Below, piece by piece: positions 1 to 9,617 of a stretch of 64,000 nt of DNA (positions are counted from its first letter, which is position 1; every line of letters starts with the position of its first letter). This stretch comes from Nitrospirota bacterium (GTDB lineage: Bacteria; Nitrospirota; Thermodesulfovibrionia; Thermodesulfovibrionales; UBA6898). The stretch spans positions 1 through 64,000 of the forward strand of contig JACRLQ010000012.1 in assembly GCA_016215155.1 (NCBI GenBank), in the 5' to 3' direction. The position numbers and the translations under genes are program-made. Under the pieces are notes generated by a model, which searched no databases, was not told the DNA's origin, and saw only the letters and a list, made by a program, of their open reading frames with translations.

Positions 1-1245
1 ACTATGGTCGCCTCCGCGGAGGAGGCAAAAAACATACTTGCGACCCAATCCTTTGATGTCATAGTCTCCGACTATATGCTTGGCGACGGCACCGCCTTTG
101 ATGTCCTTGACCTGAAGATGGAGACACCCGTCATCATCACTACCGGGGCCGGAGATGAAGAGATAGCCGTAAGGGCCATGAAGGCCGGGGCCTATGATTA
201 TCTCCTCAAGGACCCCGACAACAATTACCATAAGATCCTGCCCGTCATCGTGGACAGGGCGATCGAGCAGAACACGGCCGAAGAAAGGGTCCGGGTCATG
301 GCTGACCGCGAATCCAGGGAGGCGGTCCTTGTCGGCAGTGAGGGGCTCAGGGAGACCTTGAGGCTGGTCGAACTCGCCGCGTCGTCCGATGTCCCTGTCC
401 TGATTTCCGGTGAGACGGGGACGGGGAAGAATCTGGTCGCTAAATCAATACATCTCAAAAGCTCGGCCTGGAAATCGCCTTTTCTCAGCATCAACTGCAC
501 CGCGCTTCCGGAGAACCTGATCGAGGCTGAGCTCTTCGGTTACGAAAAAGGCTCGTTTACAGGCGCGGTAAAGACAAGGAAAGGGATATTCGAAATGGCC
601 CATGGCGGCACGTTGTTCCTCGACGAGATCGGGGAGATGCCGCTTCATCTGCAGTCAAAACTCCTTGACGTGCTGGAAGAAAAAAGGATCAGGAGGCTCG
701 GCGGAGAGTCCGTCATTCCCGTCAAGGTACGTATCATCGCCGCGACGAACATCAATCTGGAGGAAACCCTGGGCAGGACCTTCAGAAAGGACCTCTATTA
801 CCGGTTGAGCGTCCTGAGGATTGTCATCCCGCCGCTGAGGGAACGGGTCCGCGACATACCTGAGCTCTGCAGCCATATCCTTGCCAAAATCACCGGTGGC
901 CGCTCCCTGAGCATGCCGGCGGAAGAGATGGAAAACCTTGCGGCGTATGATTGGCCGGGGAATGTAAGGGAGCTCAAAAATATACTGGAGCGGGCCGTGC
1001 TTCTTCATTCAGGGTCCGACCTGCGGCCCTCCGAACTGCTTAAAAAGAGTGAAGGCGCTTGCGGCGCACTTGACCGCATGGAGGGCGCGCTTGAAGTCCT
1101 GACTCTCACTGAGCTCGAAAAAAGATATATCGCCTCGATGCTCCGGCGGTTTTCAGGGAACGTCACAAAAACCGCGGAGGCTCTCGACGTGCCTCTTTCG
1201 ACATTCAAAAGAAAGATCAAAGAATACGGCCTGAAACGAGCCTGA
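1..1245 (+). CDS. sigma-54-dependent NtrC-family response regulator (5' partial)
   Basis: The gene runs in from before the window. The first visible residues already lie inside the receiver domain, and the beta1/acidic pocket is missing, so the ATG at base 4 is not the true start. Visible parts are the receiver phospho-acceptor Asp in VSDYML (about residue 23 counted from base 4), the AAA+ domain with Walker A GETGTGKN (about 136), the sigma-54 contact loop as GSFTGA (183-188, a mild variant of GAFTGA), Walker [10 protein letters not shown], and a C-terminal Fis-type helix-turn-helix ending at the stop. Such proteins, when phosphorylated by a histidine kinase, hydrolyse ATP to open sigma-54 promoters. 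A sigma-54 promoter lies about 100 bases downstream, ahead of the receiver and multicopper oxidase genes, so control of that locus is likely but inferred. No cognate kinase is visible beside it; it may lie upstream of the window. Confidence 0.93.
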   Translation, partial: TMVASAEEAKNILATQSFDVIVSDYMLGDGTAFDVLDLKMETPVIITTGAGDEEIAVRAMKAGAYDYLLKDPDNNYHKILPVIVDRAIEQNTAEERVRVMADRESREAVLVGSEGLRETLRLVELAASSDVPVLISGETGTGKNLVAKSIHLKSSAWKSPFLSINCTALPENLIEAELFGYEKGSFTGAVKTRKGIFEMAHGGTLFLDEIGEMPLHLQSKLLDVLEEKRIRRLGGESVIPVKVRIIAATNINLEETLGRTFRKDLYYRLSVLRIVIPPLRERVRDIPELCSHILAKITGGRSLSMPAEEMENLAAYDWPGNVRELKNILERAVLLHSGSDLRPSELLKKSEGACGALDRMEGALEVLTLTELEKRYIASMLRRFSGNVTKTAEALDVPLSTFKRKIKEYGLKRA

Positions 1246-1274
1246 GGTCAATACTGACCGGTCCAAAATGGACC
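1246..1274. promoter_or_regulatory. two adjacent dyads, candidate activator binding sites
   Basis: Directly after the regulator's stop codon lie two abutting inverted repeats, GGTCA-N4-TGACC (1246-1259) and GGTCC-N5-GGACC (1260-1274). They sit 71 to 99 bases upstream of the sigma-54 promoter, a normal distance for upstream activator sites of NtrC-type proteins. There is no T-run after them, so a terminator is less likely. The binding protein is inferred, not shown. Confidence 0.55.
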
Positions 1275-1344
1275 AATAAGCGGTCCCTGTCGTATATTTT
1301 TACTGTAACCCCCTGATAATCAATAAAAGTTCAAGCACGATATT

Positions 1345-1361
1345 TTGGCCCTCTTATTGCT
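1345..1361 (+). promoter_or_regulatory. sigma-54 (RpoN) promoter
   Basis: TTGGCCCTCTTATTGCT matches the -24/-12 consensus TTGGCAC-N4-TTGCW. GG (1347-1348) and GC (1359-1360) are separated by exactly 10 bases. It faces the receiver gene at 1421 and lies downstream of an NtrC-type activator gene. Transcription would start near 1372. Confidence 0.75.
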
Positions 1362-1420
1362 GTACTACTTCCGCAATTAACTTTTGTTAATGAATGCCAA
1401 TTCCTGATCAAAAGAGGCGG

Positions 1421-1846
1421 ATGAATAAGATACTTCTTATTATCGATGATGACGCGGCGCTCCTGTCTTATCTCTGCAGCAATCTGGAGAGGCACTTTAA
1501 GGAGTTTACCATAATGTCCGCGGAAAATGGCCTGAGGGCGGCAGAGCTGCTGGGTCTTCATCCCGTCGACATCCTCATCACCGACCTGCACATGCCGCTG
1601 ATGGACGGGTTTGAACTGCTGGCCCACACCGCGAAAAATTATCCGGACGTGACCTTGCTTGTGATGAGCGGCAATGACAGCGCCGAGGTAATCGGCAGGC
1701 TGACGCCTTTTCAGGTGGCCAGATGTTTTTTCAAGCCTTTTGCGGCGCGCGAATTATTGCGCGACCTGATCGGGGAAATAGAGGACCTTCGTCGTTTCAG
1801 CGGCGGAAGGGGGCCATCTGGCGAGTCGGGCGGCCTAGCGGCTTAG
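1421..1846 (+). CDS. stand-alone response regulator receiver protein
   Basis: A single CheY-like receiver domain of 141 residues with acidic pocket D9-D11, phospho-acceptor D55 in ITDLHMP, the conserved Ser in LLVMSGND and the conserved Lys in FFKPFA. No output domain follows, only a short Gly/Ser-rich tail. The start at 1421 is preferred because GAGGCGG precedes it and it begins the receiver fold directly (MNKILLIIDDD); an ATG at 1394 would add nine residues without a ribosome site. It is the first gene behind the sigma-54 promoter and lies 65 bases upstream of the multicopper oxidase gene. It may be a phosphate shuttle or sink for the preceding NtrC-type regulator's pathway; this is inference. 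Confidence 0.88.
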   Translation: MNKILLIIDDDAALLSYLCSNLERHFKEFTIMSAENGLRAAELLGLHPVDILITDLHMPLMDGFELLAHTAKNYPDVTLLVMSGNDSAEVIGRLTPFQVARCFFKPFAARELLRDLIGEIEDLRRFSGGRGPSGESGGLAA

Positions 1847-1911
1847 TGGAGCCGCCCGGACGTACGTGTTAAATGAATGAAAAAATCCGGATAGTCAGGA
1901 TGGGAGATATT

Positions 1912-4900
1912 ATGAAAGATACTCAGTGCCGCGGTATACGCCGCCTTACCCTAATGGTGATGATTGCGCTTTTGTCCCCGTTTGTTTTTCTTTCGGCAGG
2001 CGAGGCCTCAGACTGCGTGGTCGCGAATGTGGTCGCACTCGATGAGGTCATTTTTTTCAACAGGCTGGGGGCCGTAAACCCGCTTTCCCAGATATTCGCC
2101 CTGAGGGAGGACGTCGTCGACAGCGATACGGGCGAGAGCATAGGGCAGGAGGGCAGGGCCGGCCACGTTTCACTGAGACGAGGCAAACGCCCCAGGCCGC
2201 TGGTCCTTAGGGTGAACGCCGGCGACTGCCTGGAGATACACTTTACGAACCTCTTGTCGCCTGATCCCCTTGTCGAGGCCCCCGCGGTTGACACAGGCCT
2301 GCCGGAGGTCGCGGTTCCCGAGGCTGAAAACGGACAATCGGCAACAAGACATGTGTCGGTTCATGTAAACGGGATGCAGCTTGTAAACAGCATCGCTGAT
2401 GACGGTTCACACGTCGGCCGTAATAAAAGCAGCCTGGTGGCGCCGGGAAGGTCCCGCACCTATACCCTGTATGCCGAGCGGGAAAATACCTATCTTCTTT
2501 ACAGCATGGGGGCAACGGCCGGCGGCGATGGAAATGGCGGACAGACCTCTTCCGGACTTTTCGGCGCGATTAACGTGGAGCCCCGGGGTTCGCAGTGGTA
2601 CCGGAGCCAGGTGACACGCGACGACCTCGACAAGGCGGCGGTTGGGACGACAGCGGACGGCCATCCGATAATAGATTATGAGGCGCGTTATACGAAAGGG
2701 CCGCTGGCCGGACGACCCATCCTCAGCATGCTCGACGGCCGGACGATCGTACATTCGGACGTTGATGCGATAATTACCGGTCCGGGCAGGGGGAGTTTCT
2801 CTCCGGGGACATATAAGGTCAACCCGGCCTATCCCGACCGCGACAGGGCGTTCAGGGAATTTACCTCGATATTTCATGATGAGTTGGCCATCACCCAGGC
2901 ATTTTCGGTCTTCAATGATCCGATATTCAGCGCGACGCTCGCAGGGGTGAAGGACGGCTTTGCGATCAATTACGGCTCGACGGCGGTCGGCCCGGAAATC
3001 GTGGCGAACCGGCTCGGAGTGGGCCCTATGTGGGACTGCGCAAGCTGCAAGTTTGAGGAGTTTTTCCTTACCTCCTGGGTCGTGGGAGACCCGGCGATGG
3101 TGGTCGATTTTCCGGCCAACGCCACGGACGCCGCGGGGCGCATTATCACCGGGCCGAAGGCGACAAAGGCATTTTACCCCGATGACCCCTCGAATGTCCA
3201 TCACGGCTATATCGGTGATCACACAAAAATCAGGAACCTCCACGCCGGGCCGAAAGAGCACCATATTTTTCACCTGCATCAGCACCAGTGGCTCTTCACC
3301 CCCGACGACGACAATTCGAATTATCTGGATGCCCAGCATATAGGGCCCGGCTCCGGCTATACCTACGAAATGGTATATAACGGGGGCGGCAACCGGAACA
3401 AGGCGCCCGGCGATTCCATAATGCACTGTCACTTTTATCCCCACTTTGCACAGGGCATGTGGTCACTCTGGAGAAACCATGATGTGTTCGAGGCCGGCAC
3501 GGAGCTCGATTTTCTGGGCAGACCCGCGCCGGGTTCCAGGGCGCTGCCTGACGGTGAGATCTTAAGCGGCACCCCTATCCCGGCGGTGGTCCCTATCCCG
3601 GGATACGCCATGCCGCCGATGCCCGGGAAGGCGTTCATCGTCGATGGGCAGATAGAGCTCGACCCTTCCGACCTGGCTTCGGGGAAGAATTTCGGTTTTC
3701 CATTTTTCGTGCCGGGGGTCGCGGGGCAGCGTCCTCCGTCACCGGCCCTCGATATGGCCCTTGAAAATCCGGCCGACAATTTTATGGACGAGTCGGCACC
3801 TCGAATGGACGGCGGACTTCCAAGGCACGTCCTTCTGGGCGGCGAAACAGCTCAGAAGCAGACCCCTCTCGATTTCAGCAAGGAGGTGCTCTCGGCCGGT
3901 TCGGTATTTTACAAAGAGACTGGGGAACCGCAGGAAATCAACGCCATGAATTATCACGCGGTGAGGTTCCATCCGTCCTTCCTGCCTGACGGCACTTCCG
4001 CGCCGTATGAGCTCAACGGGCTCCCCCCTCAACAGGGCGCGCCCTTCGCCGACCCTTGCAGGTCGGACGACGGCGAGTCAACCGGACTCCCGAGGATCTA
4101 CAAAATGGCCGACATCCAGTTCGACATGATCTTCAACAAGGCGGGCTGGCATTTCCCCCAGTCGAGAATAGTCACTCTCTGGAAGGACGCACTGCCGACG
4201 GTGGAAGGGAGCAGACCTCCCCAGCCTCTTGTTATGCGCGCAAATACAGGCGACTGCGTCACGGCGTACCACACCAATCTTGTCCCTAATGTCTATGAAC
4301 AGGATGATTTTCAGGTCCGCACCCCGACCGACATAATATCCCAGCACATACACCTGGTGAAGTTTGAGGTCATATCTTCGGACGGGGGCACAAACGGATG
4401 GAATTATGAAGACGCGACCTTCAGCCCGGACGAAGTCCGCGAGCGGATCTCGGCCATAAGGAAATTCAATAACTGCCCGCCGCTGGCCGGACCTCCTACA
4501 GGGCCGTGTCCTGAACCGAAGACCCACGGTTTTTTCGGGCCGTCATTTAACGGCCGGGACATAACGGGGGCCAGGGCCACGGTGCAGCGCTGGTACGTCG
4601 ATCCGCTTGTGAATAACCAGGGCCTCGACAGGGGACTGGGCAATGTATTTTCGCACGATCATCTCGGCCCCTCCACTCATCAGCAGGCAGGTCTCTACAG
4701 TACTCTTCTCGTGGAGCCGTCGGGCTCCCGCTGGCGGGACCCTGAGACCGGGGTCTATTTCGGCGCCGATCAGGACGTTGCCTCCGGGGACGGTGGTCCT
4801 ACAAGCTGGCAGGCGAACATCGAAAATGGCGCTGACAGCTACCGCGAGTTTTTCCTTGAGTTCGCCGACTTTGGGCTGGCCTATGAAGCGGGCGGCGGCG

Positions 4901-6972
4901 GGGACGCCCTTAACCCCCGTCCCGATCCTGAGAAGGCGATCAACGCGCCGGGCAAGGTCGAAGCAGGGCTCCCCTTTATCGTCAGCAAGCCCCTGAGCTG
5001 TCCCAACGGCCGGCCGGCCTCCAATGGCTGCCCGACTGCGATATCCGCCGCGGATGACGGCACCTTTTTGGTCAATTACCGCAATGAACCGTTGGCCCAC
5101 CGCATACGCGATCCGCTGACCAATTCACAGGCGGCAGGGCTTGCGGGCGATCTCTCCTACGCCTTTTCGTCTCTGGTCGAACGCGCCGATCCCGGGCTGA
5201 ACACTCAGCAGAACCGGTATGTCCCGGGCAGGCCGGCGGGGAGGCCCCTTACATCCGGCGCCGGCGATAATGACCCCTTCACCCCCATGCTTAGGGTTTA
5301 CGATCGTGACAATGTCAAACTGAGGGTGCAGGTCGGCGCGACGGAAGAATCGCACATTGTCTCGATACATGGGCTCAAGTGGACCCAGGAACATAACAGC
5401 CCAGACTCCGGCTATAGAAACGCGCAGTCCATGGGCATCTCCGAGCAGTTCCAGCTGAGCACCCCCATTGTCAGGGAGAAGGGTCAGACGGGCACGGATG
5501 CGGATTACCTTTATACGATAAGTTCATCGAAGGAAGGATACTGGAACGGGGCCTGGGGGATACTGCGGTCTCTCGGAAAGAGGACCGATACCCTTGTGCC
5601 GTTGCCGAACAATCCCATTCCTCAGAAGGGATGGCCTATTTTAAATAGAATCGGGTTCAAGGGCGTTTGTCCGACCAGCGCCCCGGTCAGGTCATATGAC
5701 ATCACGGCCGTCACGGCCGCGGATGCCCTGCCGGGCGGTACGCTTGTCTATAACCCCCGTCCGGCTGTTATTGACCCGTTGGCCCTCCCTCCCGACCCTC
5801 TCGATGGTTTTGCGGGGATATCCTTCCCCGGAGGGACCGGACCTCTCCACGACCCCGGCGCGATACTCTATGTCATGACTGTCGACCTCGATGCCGCCGG
5901 AAGGCTCGTTCCCGGCGCGCCTGTGGAGCCCCTTATCCTTCGTGCCGCTGCCGGAGACTGTATCAACGTGACTCTTCGCAACCGGCTTCCTGAGGAGTTG
6001 ACTGATTTTGACGGCTTCAGCTCACTTCCGGCGATAATCCCCGGCTTTAACGCAAACCAGGTGAGGCCTTCAAGCCATGTTGGGCTCCATCCCCAGCTGG
6101 TCGAATATGACATCACGAAGAGCGACGGGGCCAATGTCGGCAGAAACCCCGTGCAGACAGCCCCCCCGGGAGGCGTCGTCCAGTATCAGTGGTACGCGGG
6201 CAATGTAACGGCCGAGGGCAGTATTTATCGCGGCAGACCGGCGGAATATGGGGCCACAAACCTGATATCGTCCGACAGGATAAAACATAGCGGCAGGGGG
6301 GCGGTGGGGGCCCTGATTATCGAGCCGGTCGGGTCCTCCTGGGTCGAAGACCCCGGCACGCGCGCGTCGGCGACGGTCACGTCGGGCAATACTTCGTTCC
6401 GCGACTTCGTCGCGATCATGCAGACCGATCTCAACATGAGGTACGGCGCCGGCGCCGGTACCCCTCTTCCCTGGGTCGCCGAGGCCGAGGACTCCGAGGA
6501 CTCAGGCCATAAGGCGATCAACTACAAAACAGAGCCGCTATGGTACAGGCTTGGGATAAGTCCACAGACGCCTCTTTCCCTTAACGGTAACTTCGACTAC
6601 AGAGACGCTTACTCAAATTCGGCAACTGATGGTGAAGACCCGGTCACGCCCGTCTTCACGGCAAAGGCAGGGACCCCGCTTCGGCTTCGCGTGCTCCAAC
6701 CCGGAGGCGCAAACAGGAACGCGGTCTTTACCCTGCACGGGCACGTATGGCAAAGGGAGCCCTATACGGGGCGTTCATTAAAGATAGGCGATAACCCTCT
6801 GTCCCAGATGATCGGAGCTCAGGAGGGGGTGGGCCCCGCAAACCATTTCGATGTTGTCCCGGCGCACGGCGCCGGAGGTCTGTATGGCATTCCGGGGGAC
6901 TATCTTTTCCGGGATGAGGCGTCTTTTGGCAACTACCAGGGGCTGTGGGGCATTCTGAGGGTGACGCCGTGA
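1912..6972 (+). CDS. giant secreted multicopper oxidase, McoA/MnxG-like (putative Mn(II) oxidase)
   Basis: About 1,690 residues with a signal peptide (basic n-region, then LTLMVMIALLSPFVFLSAGEA). The start at 1912 is chosen because GGGAGA lies just upstream and the signal peptide begins there; an in-frame ATG at 1873 adds 13 residues. Counted from 1873, copper-site motifs are HVSVHVNGM (160-168), HLHQHQW (467-473), HCHFYPHFAQGM (518-529), HIH (825-827), SHDHLGPSTHQQ (927-938), SHIVSIHGLKW (1160-1170) and LHGHVW (1621-1626). HCHxxxHxxxxM is the classic type 1/type 3 signature. Repeated cupredoxin modules containing ...LRxxxGDCxxxxxTN occur near 115, 790 and 1360, so the protein is built as three modules. 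Size and motifs recall the large Mn(II)-oxidising enzymes McoA/MnxG of Pseudomonas putida; substrate is inferred and Fe(II), Cu(I) or phenolics are alternatives. A propeller protein and a SCO chaperone follow in the same operon. Confidence 0.85.
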   Translation: MKDTQCRGIRRLTLMVMIALLSPFVFLSAGEASDCVVANVVALDEVIFFNRLGAVNPLSQIFALREDVVDSDTGESIGQEGRAGHVSLRRGKRPRPLVLRVNAGDCLEIHFTNLLSPDPLVEAPAVDTGLPEVAVPEAENGQSATRHVSVHVNGMQLVNSIADDGSHVGRNKSSLVAPGRSRTYTLYAERENTYLLYSMGATAGGDGNGGQTSSGLFGAINVEPRGSQWYRSQVTRDDLDKAAVGTTADGHPIIDYEARYTKGPLAGRPILSMLDGRTIVHSDVDAIITGPGRGSFSPGTYKVNPAYPDRDRAFREFTSIFHDELAITQAFSVFNDPIFSATLAGVKDGFAINYGSTAVGPEIVANRLGVGPMWDCASCKFEEFFLTSWVVGDPAMVVDFPANATDAAGRIITGPKATKAFYPDDPSNVHHGYIGDHTKIRNLHAGPKEHHIFHLHQHQWLFTPDDDNSNYLDAQHIGPGSGYTYEMVYNGGGNRNKAPGDSIMHCHFYPHFAQGMWSLWRNHDVFEAGTELDFLGRPAPGSRALPDGEILSGTPIPAVVPIPGYAMPPMPGKAFIVDGQIELDPSDLASGKNFGFPFFVPGVAGQRPPSPALDMALENPADNFMDESAPRMDGGLPRHVLLGGETAQKQTPLDFSKEVLSAGSVFYKETGEPQEINAMNYHAVRFHPSFLPDGTSAPYELNGLPPQQGAPFADPCRSDDGESTGLPRIYKMADIQFDMIFNKAGWHFPQSRIVTLWKDALPTVEGSRPPQPLVMRANTGDCVTAYHTNLVPNVYEQDDFQVRTPTDIISQHIHLVKFEVISSDGGTNGWNYEDATFSPDEVRERISAIRKFNNCPPLAGPPTGPCPEPKTHGFFGPSFNGRDITGARATVQRWYVDPLVNNQGLDRGLGNVFSHDHLGPSTHQQAGLYSTLLVEPSGSRWRDPETGVYFGADQDVASGDGGPTSWQANIENGADSYREFFLEFADFGLAYEAGGGGDALNPRPDPEKAINAPGKVEAGLPFIVSKPLSCPNGRPASNGCPTAISAADDGTFLVNYRNEPLAHRIRDPLTNSQAAGLAGDLSYAFSSLVERADPGLNTQQNRYVPGRPAGRPLTSGAGDNDPFTPMLRVYDRDNVKLRVQVGATEESHIVSIHGLKWTQEHNSPDSGYRNAQSMGISEQFQLSTPIVREKGQTGTDADYLYTISSSKEGYWNGAWGILRSLGKRTDTLVPLPNNPIPQKGWPILNRIGFKGVCPTSAPVRSYDITAVTAADALPGGTLVYNPRPAVIDPLALPPDPLDGFAGISFPGGTGPLHDPGAILYVMTVDLDAAGRLVPGAPVEPLILRAAAGDCINVTLRNRLPEELTDFDGFSSLPAIIPGFNANQVRPSSHVGLHPQLVEYDITKSDGANVGRNPVQTAPPGGVVQYQWYAGNVTAEGSIYRGRPAEYGATNLISSDRIKHSGRGAVGALIIEPVGSSWVEDPGTRASATVTSGNTSFRDFVAIMQTDLNMRYGAGAGTPLPWVAEAEDSEDSGHKAINYKTEPLWYRLGISPQTPLSLNGNFDYRDAYSNSATDGEDPVTPVFTAKAGTPLRLRVLQPGGANRNAVFTLHGHVWQREPYTGRSLKIGDNPLSQMIGAQEGVGPANHFDVVPAHGAGGLYGIPGDYLFRDEASFGNYQGLWGILRVTP

Positions 6973-8942
6973 CGCGTATTGGGATAAAAAAGACAGGGAA
7001 AATGCGGTCGGCAGGCAGGCCGGTTACGGCACTTTTCAGTGTCGTGCTGGCCATGCTGATATCACATGGAATTGCCGTTGCAGGGAGTTCCGAGGTCATC
7101 GATAAGGGGATGAAAATAAAGTTTTCGGCGGAAGCCGCCGGAGGTCAAAAAGAGGTCATGGCCGATGAACATGCCTCCGTGATTTTTTCTATAACCGATG
7201 TCTCTACCGATGAGCCGGTGACGGCGCTTAAGCCCGCTGTCTGGCTGGACCTCCTTTGGGGCGACGAGGGAGAAACCCCGGTTTTAGATCAGGAGCAGGC
7301 GTGCCGGGAGAAGGTCAAGATCTATCTCAAGGGGACCCTGGCGGTGCGTCCCCTTGTGGACCTCAACAGCTATTATGTCCTCTCCATGAACGAGGACGCG
7401 ACTATCTCGGTCATAGACCCGATCGTCGGGATGAAAGGGATTACCAATCTCTACGCGATCATAAAATTGGACAAACCTGCCGAGGACTGGGTCCTCGGAA
7501 AGGACGAAAGGCGGCTCTTTGTCACGATGCCCGGGGCGGCGAAGGTCGCCGTTGTCGACGCCGGGACGTTCAGCGTCGTCAGGAACATCGACGCCGGGAT
7601 TAACCCGGTGCGAATCGCCCTCCAACCCGACGCCCGCTACCTCTGGGTCGGCAACGATTCCCAGGACGATACTCAAAGCGGCGTCACCGTGATAGATTCA
7701 GTGTCACTTGACAAAGTGGCCATCATACCCACCGGCAGGGGTCATCATGAGATCGCCTTTTCCGGAGACAGCCTGACCGCCTTTATTACGAACAGTGACG
7801 AAGGGTATGTCTCCGTTGTAGATATACAGAAACTCAGGAAGATCTCCGACATTCGGACGGGTGAAGGGGCTGTCTCGATGTCTGTGTCCGATCTGGGCAA
7901 CTCTGTATATGTAGCACATGAACAAAGCGGGACCCTGGCGGTCATCGACGGCGAGAGCCGCGAGCTGATCACACGGATATCACTTAAACCTGGTCTGTCG
8001 GCAGTGCGCTTTGCGCCGGGCGGACGCTGGGGGTTCGTCTCGAACCCTAAGGACGACACCGTCGAGGTCATCGACGCCTCGATGAACCGCGTGGTCCAGT
8101 CTTTGAAGGTCGGCATGGGACCGGAGCGGGTCTTTTTTTCGGGGCGTTTTGCGTATATACAGCTGGCGCGGGCGGCCGAGGTCGCGGTGATACCGCTGTC
8201 CTCCGCCGGAATTGCCGGTGCGGAACTCCATGCGTTAAAGATCGTTGCAGGAGAAAAACCGCCGGAGGAGTCACGTTACCGCTCCCGCGCCGATACAATA
8301 GTGCCCGCGGGCGAGTACGATACGGTTTTGATCACGAACCCCTCCGACGGGCTTATTTACTACTATATGGAGGGCATGGAGGTCTCGATGGGGAGTTTCC
8401 GGAGCGCGGGCCGCGTGGCCAGGGCCTCAATGGTCATCGGCAGGAACATGCGTGAGACCTCAAAGGGGGTATATTCGGCCAAGTTCAGGGTCCCTAAGGC
8501 GGGGAGCTATGAGGCCGCCCTGCTCCTTGATTCCCCCAGGGTGGTTTCATGTTTCAGGTTTACCGTGCTTAATAACCCATCGGCAAGTCAGGTCGTTGAT
8601 GCAAAGACCGTGGCGGTGGAGGTCTTGAACACCGACAATACGGTCAGGGCCGGCGAGGATGCGACGTTAAGGTTCAGACTGAGGGACCCCTCCGGCAAGG
8701 GGCCTCTTTCAGGTATCACCGACATGGCGATCTTTGTGACCAGGACTCCCGGGACGTGGAAACAGCGGGTCCCTGTCCGTGATCAGGGAAGCGGGCTTTA
8801 CGAGGTCAGTTTCAAAGCCCCTGAACCGGGCGTATATTATGTATTTTTTTCGAGCAGGTCCCTGAGAATTGATCACACTCAGGCGCCCTATTTCGTCTTT
8901 TATGCCAGGGACGCCGGTTGGAAACAACAAAGGGGAGGCTGA
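6969..8942 (+). CDS. secreted YncE-like beta-propeller protein with C-terminal Ig-like domains
   Basis: The GTG at 6969 overlaps the oxidase stop by four bases (GTGA) and has GAGGG seven bases upstream; it gives a good signal peptide (VTALFSVVLAMLISHGIAVAG). Central repeats of the type VSVVDIQ..., LAVIDGESRELITRISL and VEVIDASMNRVVQSLKV form a seven-bladed YVTN/YncE-like beta-propeller (about residues 120-400). The C-terminal 250 residues look like two FixH/YtkA-like or Ig-like beta-sandwiches (for example SGLYEVSFKAPEPGVYYVFF). No haem motif is present, so it is not a cytochrome cd1 despite propeller similarity. Translational coupling to the multicopper oxidase suggests a partner or scaffold role in the periplasm or at the surface; the actual function is unknown. 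Confidence 0.85.
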   Translation: MTRIGIKKTGKMRSAGRPVTALFSVVLAMLISHGIAVAGSSEVIDKGMKIKFSAEAAGGQKEVMADEHASVIFSITDVSTDEPVTALKPAVWLDLLWGDEGETPVLDQEQACREKVKIYLKGTLAVRPLVDLNSYYVLSMNEDATISVIDPIVGMKGITNLYAIIKLDKPAEDWVLGKDERRLFVTMPGAAKVAVVDAGTFSVVRNIDAGINPVRIALQPDARYLWVGNDSQDDTQSGVTVIDSVSLDKVAIIPTGRGHHEIAFSGDSLTAFITNSDEGYVSVVDIQKLRKISDIRTGEGAVSMSVSDLGNSVYVAHEQSGTLAVIDGESRELITRISLKPGLSAVRFAPGGRWGFVSNPKDDTVEVIDASMNRVVQSLKVGMGPERVFFSGRFAYIQLARAAEVAVIPLSSAGIAGAELHALKIVAGEKPPEESRYRSRADTIVPAGEYDTVLITNPSDGLIYYYMEGMEVSMGSFRSAGRVARASMVIGRNMRETSKGVYSAKFRVPKAGSYEAALLLDSPRVVSCFRFTVLNNPSASQVVDAKTVAVEVLNTDNTVRAGEDATLRFRLRDPSGKGPLSGITDMAIFVTRTPGTWKQRVPVRDQGSGLYEVSFKAPEPGVYYVFFSSRSLRIDHTQAPYFVFYARDAGWKQQRGG

Positions 8943-8948
8943 AATAAT

Positions 8949-9590
8949 ATGGCGAAGTTGCTGCTGGCGCTGATCTGCGCCGTCATATTCTCCGTCCCTG
9001 CGGAAGGGACCGAACAGGGTATAAAAAAAGTGAAGGATGCGAAGGCCCCGGCAGGCGCTAACGCCGTCAAGGTGAGGGTCCATGACCTTGACCTGCTTGA
9101 TCAGGAAGGGAAGGGCCTGCGGTTTAAAACGGATGCCATCGGCGACAAACTCGTCGCGATCACCTTTATTTTTACGTCCTGCGAGACGATATGTCCCGTG
9201 CTCGATGCGATCTTCGTCAGGACCCAGGAAATGCTGGGTCAGAGGCTCGGCAGAGATGTCCGGCTTATATCCATGTCCATAGACCCTGCCGTCGACATCC
9301 CGCCGCGGCTTAAACAGTATGCCGGGCGTCACAAGGCAAAGCCGGGCTGGGTCTTCCTTACCGGCAGGAAACCGGATGTCGACCGGATACTCATCGGGCT
9401 GGATGTGTACTCCCGGGACAAGGCGAAGCATCCGCCCGCGGTACTGGTCGGAGACGGTCGCAGGGGGGTATGGAGACGGCTCAACGGATTTCCGTCTCCC
9501 GAGCAGATCATAAAGACTTTGAATGAACTTGAGGCGGAGAGGGCCGGGGAGAAAATCGGCGCCGGCATGGGAGAGAAATATTCAGGCTGA
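8949..9590 (+). CDS. SCO1/SenC/PrrC-family copper chaperone
   Basis: 213 residues with an N-terminal signal peptide (LLLALICAVIFSVPAEG) and a thioredoxin-fold SCO domain. The copper-binding residues are present: C78 and C82 in TSCETICP and H161 in AKHPPAV. SCO proteins deliver copper to, or act as thiol reductases for, cuproenzymes in the periplasm, classically the CuA site of cytochrome oxidase. Here the gene is six bases behind the propeller gene with an AGGGGAGG ribosome site and shares the operon with a multicopper oxidase, so metallation of that enzyme is the likely job (inference). No cytochrome oxidase gene is seen nearby. Confidence 0.92.
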   Translation: MAKLLLALICAVIFSVPAEGTEQGIKKVKDAKAPAGANAVKVRVHDLDLLDQEGKGLRFKTDAIGDKLVAITFIFTSCETICPVLDAIFVRTQEMLGQRLGRDVRLISMSIDPAVDIPPRLKQYAGRHKAKPGWVFLTGRKPDVDRILIGLDVYSRDKAKHPPAVLVGDGRRGVWRRLNGFPSPEQIIKTLNELEAERAGEKIGAGMGEKYSG

Positions 9591-9617
9591 ACGTTTTAAT
9601 AACTCAGGAGGTTTAAG

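Noticed and set aside
2407-3444. 345-codon open frame antisense to the multicopper oxidase gene
   Set aside because: Shadow of a GC-rich gene; no signal, domain or ribosome site, while the plus strand has clear copper motifs.
8709-9431. 240-codon frame antisense to the propeller and SCO genes
   Set aside because: Spans two real genes on the other strand and has no recognisable domain.
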